Origin: Buxus sempervirens
Taxonomy: Eukaryota; Streptophyta; Magnoliopsida; Buxales; Buxaceae
Assembly: GCA_947561395.2 (NCBI GenBank)
Contig: OX387183.1
Location: 2,923,883-2,987,882, forward strand
DNA length: 64,000 bases
Reading direction: 5' to 3'
Position numbers and translations under genes: made by a program. Shown here one piece after another: positions 11,999-24,060 of this stretch; positions within the stretch are counted from its first letter, which is position 1, and the number at the start of each line of letters is the position of its first letter. Under the pieces are notes generated by a model. The model did no database searches. It was given only the letters and a program-made list of their open reading frames with translations, and had not been told where the DNA came from.

Positions 11999-12475
11999 GA
12001 AATTCTCTCTCCTAGTTGGCTGATTTGATATGATTTGACTAGCCATAAATGTGATTTGATGAGAGAATGATTATCCGATTTTATTATTAAATAATTAGGA
12101 TATTTTAAGAAATAACATTATTTTATTCAAGATATTTTTCTTTCTTTTGTCCTTTAGCCTTTTAGTTTGCCACTTGGCAAATGTGCAGGCACACTTGCCA
12201 CGTGGACTGGATTTCTGTACTTATTTAAAGTTTTTACCCTTAGGGTTGCTCTGCTCATATCTCCTCCATCCGAACTCCAATTCGGGCAAACTCAGTTGCG
12301 TTGGAACCATGTAGGGATTTTCTATCCACAGGGATGGAGTATGGCAGTCAATTCAGGCTCGATCAGAAAGTCAATTTCTGCTCCCTAGGATTTGACTTAT
12401 TTTGTTGTTTTGCTGTCTTCTAGCACATTTTGGTTTGATCAAAATTTGGGTACTTATAATACCTTTACACGAAAG

Positions 12476-12751
12476 CTATACCAAATTGCATTCATTTATA
12501 AAAGATTTAAAGAGATTAGCTTTATGCACCAAAGCAAGGTTTCCACCCCTTTTTTCATGATCATACAGCACCACATTGAAGTCACCCAAGGTGCACCATG
12601 GGTAGATGCATTTCGAACCGATTTTTTTTTTCAATTTTTGCCATTGTTGTTCTTGAAATTGAATCATGGAGCTCGCATGAACGAAGGTGACTTCAAACTC
12701 TTCATTTGCAGTGGTTCGAATAGTAAAGTGGATAAACCACGATTCGACCAT
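12476..12751 (-). pseudogene. LINE endonuclease fragment
   Basis: The 91-codon frame contains GDFNVVLYDHEKRGG, the GDFN motif of apurinic-endonuclease-like (exonuclease/endonuclease/phosphatase) domains of plant L1 elements, followed by a typical helix (FKSFINECNLV). In plant LINEs this domain is the N-terminal part of ORF2 and nicks the target DNA. The part before GDFN is poorly preserved, and the frame ends close to the junction with LTR G, so no RT follows. This is a dead fragment. Confidence 0.75.
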
Positions 12752-13952
12752 CTGGATAGATATATTACGGGACTAGTCCCACATCAACCAGAATCCTTCC
12801 GTTTGATCCTGTGCCGCACTCCACCAAAATTTAGTGAAACCAACTTTTCTGATTTTTTTTTTCCAAATTTTTATCATTCATGAGAGTCTCAGAAAGCATT
12901 ACCACATTTTACTTGTTTATGTGCACCAGATGGCGCAAATGGAGTCTTGTTGGGGCTCTGCCAATACCCAAACAGTTCCATCCAATTACCTTTATTTTTT
13001 CCTTTTGGAATGAGAACCCCCACCTTTATTAATGGGAATCTGGTTCTTCAACTTACCCTGATTAGGCTTCAGACCTTCAGAGATGAGGCTGGAACTTGGA
13101 AGTTCAAAAATAGACAACGAAGAGGCTTTCTTTTTCTTTTTAGGATGAAACCAATTCTCCCCCCCCCCCTCCTCTTGAGTGTGGGTCCAGGTCCATGAGT
13201 GCGTTGCTGGGCGTGGGCTGAGACAAAACACTTATGTTTTGGGCTTTAGTGAGAACGAGCACTTTTCTAGACCTAGTGTTTGGGCTGTGTTTAGAAAGGG
13301 TTAAGTGGGGTGAGGCCGAGAGGGTAATATTGGGCTCAATCATAGGGCTTTGGGCCCCAAATGTAAAGAAGCTAGAAACCAGCAAGTTGGGCCCCCTCCA
13401 ACGGGGCCTAGGCAACTCAACAATCAACACACTGTTGGAGGGCGACCTAGTATCCGAGAAGATATTTTCCATAACATCACACACCTTGGGCCCCCCGCTA
13501 GTCACTTCCCCGTCAATGGGCGACTGCTCCGTAGTGCTCTGGTTACTAGGTTGACTCAGGTTGCCCTAGGTTACTATTGGTCTCTGACTCACTAGGTCCA
13601 CCCAACTCGGTCTAGAACTCACAGACTTTCTTGGACTGTTATTCATCTTCTTCGACTGAGTGTTTGCTAGGGGATTCCTTCAGCAAGCCATCAGAACCGA
13701 TAAGTCACCGTCATACTTCCTACACTCAAAAAAACCACTACCAGACGACTTGTCTTTAAACGGATTAGTACAGTTCTAGAAATAATGGCTAATAAGGCCA
13801 CACAAAATACAGAAAACCAGTAGATTTTCAAATCTAAAGTCTAACCAAATGTTTTTACCTGGACTTACCTCAAGATGAATCCCTCAAGGGATAGGCTTTT
13901 CAATCGGGAGTTTAATCCTTACCGCAACCTCCCGGTCATCCAAATCAGCCGC

Positions 13953-14423
13953 CTAGAGATCAATTTCCAGCCAATCCCCGAACATAGTAGCCAAATCTCT
14001 AATGACTTTATCATCATGGAACTTCCTAGGCATATTTTGGATGTGCATCCACATGATGATCTTCTTGAACCGATGAGCTCTAGCTTCTTTCTCGTTCTCG
14101 ATATCTTCCATTAGCACGAGAGAGGAGTTTATAATCCATGATTGCGTTTGAAGAATCATGATTTTGTCCTCTTTCCTTTCAAAAGTAATCAAGAACCTTC
14201 TAGGACCAACCCTCAAGATTTCAGCAATAGGTATGTTTTTCCGAAGGTGATCTATAGCATTCTTGAACAGACTAATTTGGCAATCCTCCTCATAGATTTC
14301 GTAGACCACTAGGGCTGCCCACTTGTTTGATAGCCTGGTTCAATCCCCTTCCAAGATCTTGAAAACATTATCTACTCTCGGAGGGATTAAGAGTTTCTAG
14401 AGGTTACGGGTAAGATCTTCCAT
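13953..14423 (-). pseudogene. LINE ORF1 remnant with DUF4283-like domain
   Basis: A plausible ATG lies at 14423 (ATGGAAGATCTTACC), soon followed by in-frame stops. The clearer part, 14309-13953, reads VYEIYEEDCQISLFKN, then GPRRFLITFERKEDKIMIL, then IIMWMHIQNMPRKFHDDKV and FGDWLEIDL. This is the order seen in DUF4283 domains that open plant LINE ORF1 or zinc-knuckle proteins (W.ri.glP.......v...iG). Downstream frames to 13140 are rich in S/P and probably the variable C-terminal part. The zinc knuckle itself was not found. Confidence 0.7.
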
Positions 14424-14690
14424 GGGATAGCAAAAGAGGGGTTTGGGAACACAGAAACCTATGACTCAGAAACAAGGAGGTCCCAGCCACACCAGACGCA
14501 CCACACAGACCTGCCACTAAGGGGGGGACGAATTGGAGGGGACAACCAAGAGGAAGAGAATAGGAAGCGACTTCTCGCAAACCAGACTCCCTTAAAGGTT
14601 CTCACGCAAGCTACCGCTCGTAACTTGAATGATGATGAACCTTGTGTAAAGGGGGATGTTGAAGTGACAGAATACAAGGCTTTAACACCT

Positions 14691-15557
14691 TATTGGCGTG
14701 AGAATTAAAATATATAAAGAGTGAGCATTAAAATATATATAAAAAAAAACAAAATAATTAATCTTAAGTGTTTCATTTATAAAATATTAAGTTCTAGACC
14801 CGTACGTTGGGTTATAAAATATGTTTTATTTGGGATTTGTTACAAAACAGAATAATTATTAAGCAATTAGTTTATATTGCTATAAATATTTGCATTTTAG
14901 TCAAAAGTTGGAAATAAAATTTAAAATCAATGAAGAAGTGCTTAAAAATGCTTTTCAAGGTTTATACATTAATTTAAAAATAAGATAAGGTCATTTTGAT
15001 AAAAGACAAGAGAAAAGTTGTAGTTGAAATGCAATTGGGCATATTGCATAGAAAGGAATTTTGGGAAATTTGACCAAAAATAGGGAATTTATTCATTAAT
15101 GTGTTTTATGACTTCATGATTCTTTTATTGCAACTGATTATCATAAATTGTGTTTTATCGATTATATAAATGTAATAAATTTCAAACAATGATATTTACC
15201 CTTGGTATTAAATATTTCTCGTGAATTCTACTTGCACAGTTTAAAATTGAATAAATAATATTATATTATTATTTTGAGACAAATACGCATATTGAATTAG
15301 GTTAACACACACTTGGGGTTTTATAGTTTTGATTTGTGTATGTTGTACCTGGCTTGCGATAAGTTTGACTTATCAATATGGGCTACCGGTTTACTAGTTA
15401 GTAAGGGGAAAATGAATTTCCTATGTGGATTCATAAAAAGATAATTAAAACTTGAGTGAGGGCTCTTCAGTATGGAGTAGAGGGAATCGTACTGATTGTA
15501 ATAACGAAACTAGTTGAATTGAGAATTCCTCCTGGCATGTTTTTATTTATTTCGTGA
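14691..15557. other. unassigned AT-rich stretch between LINE and element C
   Basis: No ORF, LTR end or repeat that I recognise. It lies between the LINE 5' end and the point at about 15558 where homology to the antisense block of element B starts, so it includes a rearrangement junction. Confidence 0.5.
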
Positions 15558-17843
15558 TGAGAGGCAGTTGGGGGAGATTTAGTGAGTTAGCTCAGTCCCT
15601 TTTCCCGGCACTCAGGCGCGAGTTTGGGAGGTGCCACTTGGATTATTTTTTGAGCATCCCATCGTTCCGAGCCGATCGTCCACTCATCTTTGCCATGATG
15701 GAGAGATATTTTCCGGAGACACAGTCGTTCCATCTTCAGGACGTGGAGCTGGGGATCCGCCCCTCTGATTTCGTGATGATTACCGGCATTCCTTTGATGG
15801 GGCAGACTATTGTTTTGGATCGGCCTTCTGCGGAGGATGTCAGCCTTCTTCTGGGATATCAGGACCTGCCTCCTGCTGCTTGGGATGGGCGGAGTGGTCG
15901 TCTCTCCATCAGTTGGCTGCGGGAGAACCTTGCTCGACACTATGAGGGGAGACACGCGACCATCACTGTTGAGGATGCAGCCTTCGCGCCCATCTTTCGA
16001 CACGTACTTTTGCTGATGCTCGGGAGCTGCTTCTTCCCAGAGGATACGACCAGTGTCAGCCCGCTTTTCTTGGATGCTCTGCGAGATTTCCATCAGACCC
16101 GCCAGCTAGCATGGGGTCGGCTTATATATGGGACCATCCTGGCCGGGTTGTGCCGAGTAGTTCGGGGCTTGGCAGCCCCGAGAGGTGATGGAGTCAGCTG
16201 CCGGTTCTTCTGGCAGATTCTGCAGGTAATAAATTCACCTGTCCTGTCTTATTCCTTAGGCTTTATCTCCTTTATTTCTGACTGATTTTTCTTTTGCCAG
16301 GTGTTTATGTACACCTCCATGACCTACTTCCGCCCGTCCCCAGTACCTGGTGTCGCAGAGTTCCCTGTGGCTTTGCGGTGGTCGGCCCAGGTCCGAGTTA
16401 CTGATAGGAGTCAGCCTCGCACTGCTCGGGTGCACTTGGACCGTGCCCGCCGATCCGATGTAAACCCTTTTTCCTTTTTCCTTTTATTTCTTTTCCTGCA
16501 TCTTGACTGTATCTGACCATTTCTCTTCTTTGCAGCTCATCCTGGCCCGCTTTGATGACGTGGATGTTGAAGTGGCCCGTGAGATGGCAGTACAGGATGC
16601 CTTTGATAGAGATCTCCGACGTCAGCCCTACCAGTGCTTCCTAGGGACGCTTGGTAGGGTGATGTATTTGGGAGAGCGCCTGTACTACCAGCACACAGGC
16701 ACACTTCGTATCCCCGTTCCCCCTCCTCTTGTGGGTCCCGACACGCTCCTGCCAGGCTTTGATGTTGATCAGTTTGATCATTTCCAAGATGCGGAGGGGC
16801 TTACAGTAGCTGGGGATTACGACGAGTGGATCCAGAGAGTATCCATTAAGTGCTTGATGGATCGGCCCACTCGTGCCGGGATGACCGAGATTGGCGGGAT
16901 CTTTATCCGGATCCATGACGACATGGTGAGTCTGGTGCTCTTCATTTTTCATCCTCTTTCCTTCAATCCTATATTTCTTATTCTAATTCTATGCTTATTG
17001 ACAGGTACATGAGTTGAATATCATTCGGGATCGGTTCCAGAGCCAGCGGGCCACGATCGAGGATATGATCGCAGATCATGATGCAGTCGTGGCCCAGATG
17101 GATGCTCGGATCAGAGATCTGGAGGCTCTGGTTGCTGAGCTCCAGGCTAGACAGGTATCTGGTTTTCCTGTAATTGTATCTTTTCCATTTCCATGTTTCT
17201 GCTATTCTGATATGCCTGCTTGACTTTTGCAGGGCCCGGTCCCAGATCAGGAGCCTGATTTCCCTGTACCTGGTCCATCTCCGGCTTGGGTTGCTGATCC
17301 CGAGGATGCCCCCGCTGCTGGTCATAGTGATGCCCCAGCTACTGCCCCTGCTGATGCCCCCGCTGCCCCAGCTGCTCCTGCGGATGCCCCAGTGATGGTT
17401 CCTGAGCCGGAGGACATCCCTGCTGCTGACCCAGTTGGGCCGGATCCCCCAGTTCCCGCTGTAGATATCCCTGGTATGTTTTCTTTTATTTTCCCTCTTT
17501 GGTTCATCTTAATATCCCAATTTCCGATTTTTCTTCTGTTGACCCAGATACTTCTGCTCCCAGCCCTTCTTCTGCTGCTGGGCCTTCTGGATCTTCGGGT
17601 CTAGTCAAGCCTGTACATGCTGAGCCCGAGGCCTCTTCCCTAGATTCTGCTCTTGATCCACCTCCAGACCTTTCAGAGTATTGCTTGGAGTATCAGATCC
17701 AGCAAGTGGTGGGTCGGCTTCCTCGCCATGCTGCCGCGCATATTATTTCCCATGTCTTCAGTCGCCAGCCATCCCGAGGTAGAGGTCGTAGAGGAGGACG
17801 GGGCAGAGGACGCCGAGGAGATGATCCTACACAGGAGCAGTAG
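15558..17843 (+). pseudogene. aORF1 of element C: plant mobile domain (PMD) protein, antisense
   Basis: The gene reads opposite to gag-pol of its element. The first piece (to about 16225) has the PMD pattern: FAMMERYFPETQSFHL, VMITGIPLMG, then FRHVLLLMLGSCFFPED and AWGRLIYGTILAGLCR. Plant PMD proteins (MAIN/MAIL group) are nuclear and act in transposon silencing and development, and related domains have been captured by transposons. Later pieces hold a short coil (about 17020-17150), a proline/alanine-rich region (17233-17470) and an RG-rich basic tail (about 17774-17830), ending at 17843. Pieces are separated by short AT-rich, GT...AG intron-like gaps. The block is incomplete at its 5' side compared with the copy at 42489-39827. 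It is fossil material of a retroelement; activity is unknown. Confidence 0.75.
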
Positions 17844-18312
17844 ATTTAGGATTTTCCTTGTATTTCTCCTTCTTTGTACAAATAGACATATATATATATA
17901 TATAAAAATTTTTTTATTCATTCTCTCTAGTATTGCCTTCCTTTCTTCTCAATTTCATGCAAATATAACTTGTATACAGGGAAAACAGGTAAAAATTTCG
18001 GATTTCTCTCCATTTTCTTTTTTTTTTTGCATTTTTTCCTTGTATCCGGCATATCAGACCGGATAGACTGAGTTCTCTTTGTATCCGGCATAATATGCCG
18101 GATACGTTTAGAACCTTTTGTATCCGGCATTGTTCATCGGATATGAGCAAAATCTTTTGTATCCGATCTGATATGCTGGTTACATTAAAAAAAGCTATAA
18201 ATACAACCAGCCTCGGGATTTGCGCATTTTTTACGATTTTTTGAGTTTAGGAACCCCCTTTTTCGCCTTTTTCATCCTCCCATTGATTTCTAGCTTGCTC
18301 CCCTCATCTCCA
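17844..18312 (+). promoter_or_regulatory. aORF2 promoter region of element C: palindrome array plus TATA
   Basis: Between the two antisense genes lie four GTATCCGGC-type inverted repeats (18041-18184) and, only about 11 bp downstream, TATAAATA (18196-18203). A leader of roughly 100 bases then precedes the ATG at 18313. The equivalent region in B is 39618-39457. The part 17844-18040 is AT-rich 3' flank of aORF1. Confidence 0.75.
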
Positions 18313-20052
18313 ATGGATTCCGGATCATCCTCCGCTTTGCCATTATCTGTCCATGCAGCCACCCCTGCAAAACAGCCTTTTAGATCAAAACCACCTAATC
18401 TTACTAGGTACAATCCTGTAGACTCTTTTTATCATAGATGGGTTAATTATATGACCCTTGATGAAGAGAGGAGATGGGATTCCAACCATCTAGGCCACAC
18501 TCTGCTTATCCCGAAGATTCCCTTCAAATGGGAGATTATTGAAGCCATGATTGGCCATTGGGTACCGGACCTAAACCTTTTTCGTTTTGGAAACCATGAG
18601 ATGACCCCAACCATTGAGGAGGTTGAAACCATCCTGGGCTTGAGGTTTGCAGAGAAGGTAGTGAACCCACCCCTTAGGCCCAGCTACAAGAAAGAGGCTT
18701 CTACTTTCCTGGGCATAGGGAAGAAGGATTTAGGGGATTCTGACACCCTTTTGACCTTGTCCAAATCTTTTTTGACTGAGAAGCTCTTGAGGGGGGAGAA
18801 TAAAGAATCCAGGTTCAATGCCTTGACCCTGATAGTGGTCAACCAGCTACTTTTCCCAAGGGGTGATGATGAGGTGGACTTGGCCCTGATCTCAGTGATA
18901 TGCCAGGTTAGGGAGCAGGAGAGACTGGCCCCTATGATTTTGGCAGAGATGTATCAAGCTTTGACTGACTGTTACCACAGGAAGGCAAAGCGTTTCCTGT
19001 CATGTGCCCCTATCTTGCAGGTAATTCTTTTGTACTTTTTTTTTATTTTTTTTATTGCACTTTTTTCCTTTTTTTGCTATTTTTTCTTTTTCTTCTTTTT
19101 TTTTGCTTTTCGCTTTTTTTCTTTTGCAATATACTGAAATATCTCTCCTCTTTTGCAGCTCTGGCTACTTGACCATCTGAGTCAGATTGAGGAAATCAAT
19201 CGGCACTTCTTCCCAAGCTTGAAAGTTCCCATTTTGATGAGCAACCGGGGGTGTCCTGACATTCCAGGGGGTAAACAGGGCTGGTTTAATTTCTTGGCTA
19301 CACTCCAAGATGATCAAGTGAGGTGGCCTAGTACTTATCAGCCCAATGCAGAGACTGTGATCAGTTTTCGAGACCGCAACTTTTTGGTTCTGGCTAGCTT
19401 GAGGCATGCAGTGCTTTACCTCCCTTTGCGGGTTCTTCGTCAGTTCAGAGCAACCCAGGGGATTATAATCCCAAGTGGATATGAGGACCGCCTTGGGCAA
19501 CTTTCACTAGCCACCATGAAGCTGAATGCTTGGTTGATGAGGGAGTGGTCCTATGTTCGTTTTATGCGAAGCCCGGTTTTCTTAGAGTCCCATGTGAAGA
19601 ACTATCTCTTCTAGATCAGGGAGCAGATAGAGAGTCAGGCCCCAGTACCTGAAGATCCTCCTGCAGTCTTGGCTCCTACTTATGAGGACATCCTGGAGTC
19701 TGAGAGAGCTTCTCACAAGCGACTTCAGCAAATATGGGTACGAGAGGCCCAGGAGCATAGGATACGGGGCCTTGATATGGAGAGGCAACTTGCTGAGCAG
19801 GTATCCCGCCGTCTCGCTATGGAAAAGCAACTTGAGAAGCATAGGCAGGCTCGCTGTCTTGAAGTCCGAGCCTTGAGGCAGAAGCACCAGGATGCTTTAG
19901 CCAGCCTTAGGAGCATGAGGATTAGGCAGACTCTTTCAGATGAGGTCATTTCCTTCTTGAGTGATCCTGCTGCAGAGGGGGCTTCTGGAGTTATTGCAGC
20001 TCAGGCAGCTCGGATTCGGGAGCTTGAGGAGCGGCTAGGATACAGAGACTAG
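18313..20052 (+). pseudogene. aORF2 of element C: DUF7745/PMD-like protein with coiled coil, antisense
   Basis: I choose ATG 18313 (context CCAATGG) rather than non-ATG starts upstream, since the TATA box at 18196 leaves room for a leader. Early residues are Ser/Pro-rich; then YNPVDSFYHRWVNYM, FKWEIIEAMIGHWVPDLNLF, FGNHEMTPTIEEVETILGL, resembling plant DUF7745, a domain related to PMD-type proteins and often found beside retroelements. The last part (about 19669-20052) is a long charged coiled coil (RASHKRLQQIWVREAQEH ... IRELEERLG). A GT...AG intron-like gap of about 140 bp (near 19021-19158) is followed by a second coding piece. The reading frame is not fully open. Ends 13 bp before element B. 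Confidence 0.7.
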
Positions 20053-20057
20053 CTTTA

Positions 20058-20062
20058 TTTCC
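20058..20062. repeat. TSD TTTCC of element B, left copy
   Basis: TTTCC directly precedes the 5' LTR of B; the second copy is at 46733-46737. The undisturbed site is visible in B's own antisense block (GGAAA at 37604-37608 on the plus strand). Confidence 0.9.
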
Positions 20063-20152
20063 TATAGACACCCCAAATTACACAAACAATCATAAAAAAT
20101 CATTATCTCCTTGAAAGCCAGTACAGAAAGTGAAGAAAATGAATTTTTACCT

Positions 20153-20296
20153 GTATCCGGCAACTCAGGCCGGATACAAGTAGTCCTCTTTATATCCTGT
20201 GACCAATACCGGATAGAAGCAATCCTTAGTGTATCTAGTATTATATACCGAATACCTTAAGGCCCTTGTGTATCCGGCCTGATATACCGGATACAT
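20153..20296 (+). repeat. GTATCCGGC palindrome array, four units (5' LTR of B)
   Basis: Four inverted-repeat units in U3. Differences from the 3' LTR copy at 44499-44641 cluster here and are mostly G/A or C/T, as expected if cytosines in CCGG contexts were methylated. Confidence 0.9.
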
Positions 20297-20461
20297 AAGT
20301 TTTGCTCAAAATTAGGGTTTTCCGAGAGCTTTTCACTTTTACCATCATATCCCTCATTAAATGAGTGGAAATCTCGGAAATAGCCTTAGGGTTAAGGTTG
20401 GTGGGCTATAGACATTATGTTGTGTCTACCATTCTCACCAACCCTAACCCTAGCCTTTGCC

Positions 20462-20469
20462 TATAAATA
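20462..20469 (+). promoter_or_regulatory. TATA box of 5' LTR of B
   Basis: TATAAATA in CCTATAAATAGGAGGCTCC, about 165 bp after the palindrome array. The following AGGAGGCTCCTCCT is a near-palindrome close to the expected start of transcription. Confidence 0.75.
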
Positions 20470-20576
20470 GGAGGCTCCTCCTTAAGCAAATGGCCATTAA
20501 CTCTTGTTTTGAATTCTCGCCAAGAAGAGCTCCAAGAGAAGAGGGAAACCGCTGCGGAAGTACTTCCAGAACCCAG

Positions 20577-20582
20577 GTAAGC
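20577..20582 (+). promoter_or_regulatory. splice-donor-like site in LTR leader
   Basis: CCCAG/GTAAGC lies about 110 bp after the TATA box and is kept in the 3' LTR (44922) and, on the minus strand, in the C LTRs (near 62447). A matching acceptor (TTTTTTTACCCAG, ending 25219) stands just before gag. Splicing is known for Ogre elements, though from a different intron, so this use is inferred. Confidence 0.5.
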
Positions 20583-22391
20583 CTCAAACCTCTTTTTAAT
20601 TTTTGTCTTTACATTTCTAGATCTAGATCTCTTCTTCTACCTTTCTGTAGAATAAGGCCTTCTATGTGTGTGAAAATCCTTCCCCGGCTCAAAGTATCTC
20701 GAGACTCCCCCTAGCCGTAAAACGTGGAGGCGGGATCTAGGAGAAACGAGACTGGGGATTGACCCTAGTGCTAGAACCTATGTAGCATAAAGCCTTTTGA
20801 TTGATTGTAAACCGTTTCATATTCAAAGTACCCTTGATTATCTTGAAGAACCGTGTTTAACGGGGAGAGAGAACAAAGGGAAACGATAATGGAACGGAAC
20901 CCTAGGCTGTTTTAGAACCTTATTTTGATGAATATGTATGCATGCTATATTTTTATATTGATCTTGTATGATTTTTCACACTTGCACATACATAGCACTA
21001 TTTTGGCGGGATAGGCTCACATTTGGGGATTTATTACATTCATTGTGATAAATCTCAAATAAATGGCCTCAATCAATTTTGGAATGTCTTTGGATGATTT
21101 TTAAAGGTTTTGTATTCATCTTGCACGAAATTGCACACACTTTGTCACATTTTTGCATTGGTTTTACTCAAAATGGGTTTTACTTGACAGCAACTGTACC
21201 CCAACTTCGGACACTCATAACTTCATCGTCCGGATGAATTTTAGAGTGATTCCAAAACCATAGGAAAGGTGAGGTTGTCTAGTTTATGTCCACCAAATTT
21301 CATTAATTTCTATTAAGCGGATTTTTGACACCTCTCTGTCGAAGTTGATTGGTCAGTTCAGGTTTAAATACAGAACTTGTCACTTCGACAGAGCGTCATG
21401 TGTTCGTTTTAAATCCGATTCGAGTGATTTTTGTTTCTGGGTACTCTTTTATGAGTCTATTTTCAAATCCAATTGGTTTCATAATTTTTTGACTCCATTT
21501 GTATTATTGGTAACAGATTTACTCAGAACTGCTCATCAGTACTTTTCTGGGTAAATCTGTGATCCTCGGGGCCTGTTCGGGAAGTCACCCAAGGCACATC
21601 CGAATGAGTTTTTGTATGAGGCTAGTTTCTTTTGAAAGATGGCCTTACAGACTTCATTGACACCAAAGTTCACGGATTTCTATGGTATAGATTTTTCTAG
21701 GTGATTTTCCAAAGTTGCCTACTTGTTGCTTTTAATCATCCCCAGCAGCAACTTTAAAGGAGCATAACTCCTAGGATTTCAACCGGATTGACTTGAAATT
21801 TTGCATGAGTCCCTTATTTACTAAGATCCTTCAAATAGATTTGGTTGGGTTCAATTTAAAATTGGATTTGAATGATTTCAAGACAAATGGCATTACTTTT
21901 TACCAAATTTCCCGGATTTGCCTCAACCTGGTTTTGTGAAACTTGTGCTTTAACTTCCATCTTTTTGTGATATTCCAGAAGTGATATTGACATAAAAGAG
22001 GATCTAGAATCCCTGTGGATTCCTCATGTGAAAATATCACACATTGGCTTAATTCTTTTCTAATGTTTTTCATGATTTTTTAGCAAGCTTTCTTATTTCT
22101 TTTAGCATGAATAACACTTGGCAACCACCTTGTGTGGGTGAATGGGGGGTGCCTAACACCTTCCCCCGTTCATAATCTAATCCCCTTACCCATCTCTGGA
22201 TTTGATTTTCAAGTAGGGTTATTTTTACCCTAGAATTTGCTTTTTAACCCTTTTTGCTTATTTTAGATGATTTTGGTGTCCATTCTCACCTCAAAATTAT
22301 GAATGGTGGCGACTCTCCCAATTTTTACAAAGAGCCCCGCGTGCTGACGGAGGGATGATCATTCCAGTGATTTTTTCCCGTGTCTCACAAC

Positions 22392-22410
22392 TGGCGACTC
22401 TGCTGGGGAC
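22392..22410 (+). promoter_or_regulatory. primer binding site of B (tRNA-Arg type)
   Basis: TGGCGACTCTGCTGGGGAC begins two bases after the LTR end. TGGCGA matches the 3' end of plant tRNA-Arg, the primer used by Ogre/Tat elements. Confidence 0.85.
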
Positions 22411-23918
22411 TTGTGGATTTAAGCCATTTTGTGTATATTCATGCTTTTTCTTTACTTTTGAATGCTTGCTATTTTGTTTACTTTATTGGTGTATATTATT
22501 GTATTTCAAATCAGATTGGGATACTTTTGAATTTTATATGGATCAAGTCATGTATGTTTTGCTTGATGTTGCCTAAAGATTGATTTAAGAGAAGCCTATC
22601 TTGAAGCATGATTTTGATGCATTTGGTGATAACATGATCCAATTTTGATTTTTTATGCCATGAGTTGAACACAAAATATGAAAGCATGAAATCTGGAGTT
22701 TAGTGGATATTTTGGGTGCCTTCTAGCTTGTTTTCCCTAAATAAAAGCTCTTTTAGGCCATGTGATTAATGCTGTATTTTTAGGCTCTAAATTGGGTTCC
22801 AATACCATGTTAATCAAGAAAATTTGTGGGCATAAAATCTGTCAATTCAGTAGCCGTTAGGATGGTTTTCAAGCATATTTTTACCATCAAAACTCTCCTT
22901 ATACCATGACAAGTAGTTGCTAAATTTTTTTGGGCATTAATTTGGGGTATAAGGGATGCACTTGTGAGCATGAGAAATCTGAAAATTTTAGTGCATATTT
23001 TTGAAGATCTTAAGCATGTTTTACCTCATTGAAATACTTTTGAACCATGTCAAGTAAGTGCTAAATTTTTAGGCTTCAATTTGGGTAGAAATGGTACACT
23101 TTAAGCATGAAAAAGAGCATGAAAATCTGGAATTTTAGGGAATGCTTTTGGGGCTTCAAGCATGCTTCCATGGTTCAATTGTTGTTGGCACAAATAACAT
23201 GTTTGTATACCACTTTTTGGGCATGTAATATTTTTGTGCATATTTGGTGGCTTTGGCTCTTGCTTGCTTGTATTTAGCTTCATTATTTTGTCATATGTAC
23301 CTTGGCTTGAAATTGAATGCATGGCTACAAAAAAGAGTGGCAAGGGGCTGGGACGTTGTAAGTGTTACCTCAATTTTAAATTGCACTTGAGCACTTTAAA
23401 CTATTTGCACAACCTACCCATTACCTATAGGAAGTTGAACCATGAATGTGTGTAGCTTGGCGCACCGAGGTCGTGACTTCGGAAAGCGAAAGTGAAAACA
23501 TTTACCTTAGAATTTGGGTTAATGATGTGATGACAATGGGATCTGTGATTCGATTCCGGGCATCACTAGACTTGAGTTCTAAGTTGCCAATTAAGCCAAA
23601 ACCCAAAAACCATACGCTTGAAGGTGGAGAAACACGTTTTCAGCTAAAAGCACACAATTGCGTTTGGGGAATTGGGTGTAAATGTGGGAAGGCCGTTTGC
23701 ATGTTTTACAGGCCAAGGTACAATATGAATACCATATTGAATGAAGGTAATACAAGGTGGCAAGGTAAAGCCATGTTCTTTCCATGAATTTGGGGAATTT
23801 TGCAAGTATGATGTCCAGGCCCAATTTGGGGCAAGTTTTGAAGGTCAAGTTAAGGTGAACATCAAGTGGGAATAAAAAAAAACCTAATCTGGTGAAAAAA
23901 TGAGTCAAAAATGGACAT

Positions 23919-24060
23919 TTCGGCAACTCAGGCCGGTTAAGAACACTTTCCCTTATATCCGGTATATATTACCAGATACAAAGACATATGCGTGTATCCG
24001 GTCATTGTTGCTGGATACAATAAGGCATATGCGTATCCGGCACTTCACACCGGATACATG
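23919..24060 (+). repeat. palindrome array in leader of B, four units
   Basis: CGGCAACTCAGGCCGG, then three GTATCCGG-type inverted repeats about 40 bp apart. Unlike the other arrays, it has no obvious TATA box next to it. The leader of C has the same array at 56193-56334. Confidence 0.8.

Larger units (their letters stand above)
11437..12458 (-). mobile_element. 5' (U3) part of LTR G, left copy
   Basis: On the minus strand it starts TATAAGTACC, like the TGTAAGCACC start of LTR F with two transitions. About 150 bp in, it carries GGTTCCAACGCAACTGAG, which is also in LTR F, then a palindrome array and a TATA box. It is bounded at 12458 by LINE sequence and at 11437 by the C-family LTR inserted in it. 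Positions 11437-12448 match 62989-64000 closely. Confidence 0.7.
12459..14690 (-). mobile_element. LINE (L1-like) fragment, 5' part only
   Basis: On the minus strand this holds an ORF1 remnant with a DUF4283-like domain and then the start of an endonuclease domain. The reverse transcriptase is missing, because the sequence stops where LTR G begins at 12458. Keeping the 5' part and losing the 3' part is the reverse of normal LINE 5' truncation, so the loss is due to the LTR insertion and later rearrangement. Both reading frames are interrupted. The 5' end near 14690 is approximate and no TSD was seen. Confidence 0.75.
20063..22389 (+). repeat. 5' LTR of element B
   Basis: 2327 bp, starting TATAGACACCCC and ending GTGTCTCACA. 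U3 has the palindrome array (20153-20296); TATAAATA is at 20462; a splice-donor-like CCCAG/GTAAGCC lies at 20577; GGTGGCGACTCTCCC, similar to the PBS, lies about 75 bp from the end. It matches 44409-46732 along its length. Short ORFs within are not genes. Confidence 0.92.

Noticed and set aside
22392-22410. Possible tRNA-Arg gene fragment
   Set aside because: Only the 3'-terminal complement is present, directly after an LTR, so it is a primer binding site.
23919-24060. CRISPR-like regularly spaced palindromic repeats
   Set aside because: Units vary in sequence and spacing, the context is a plant retroelement leader, and no cas gene exists. They are inverted-repeat arrays of the element family.
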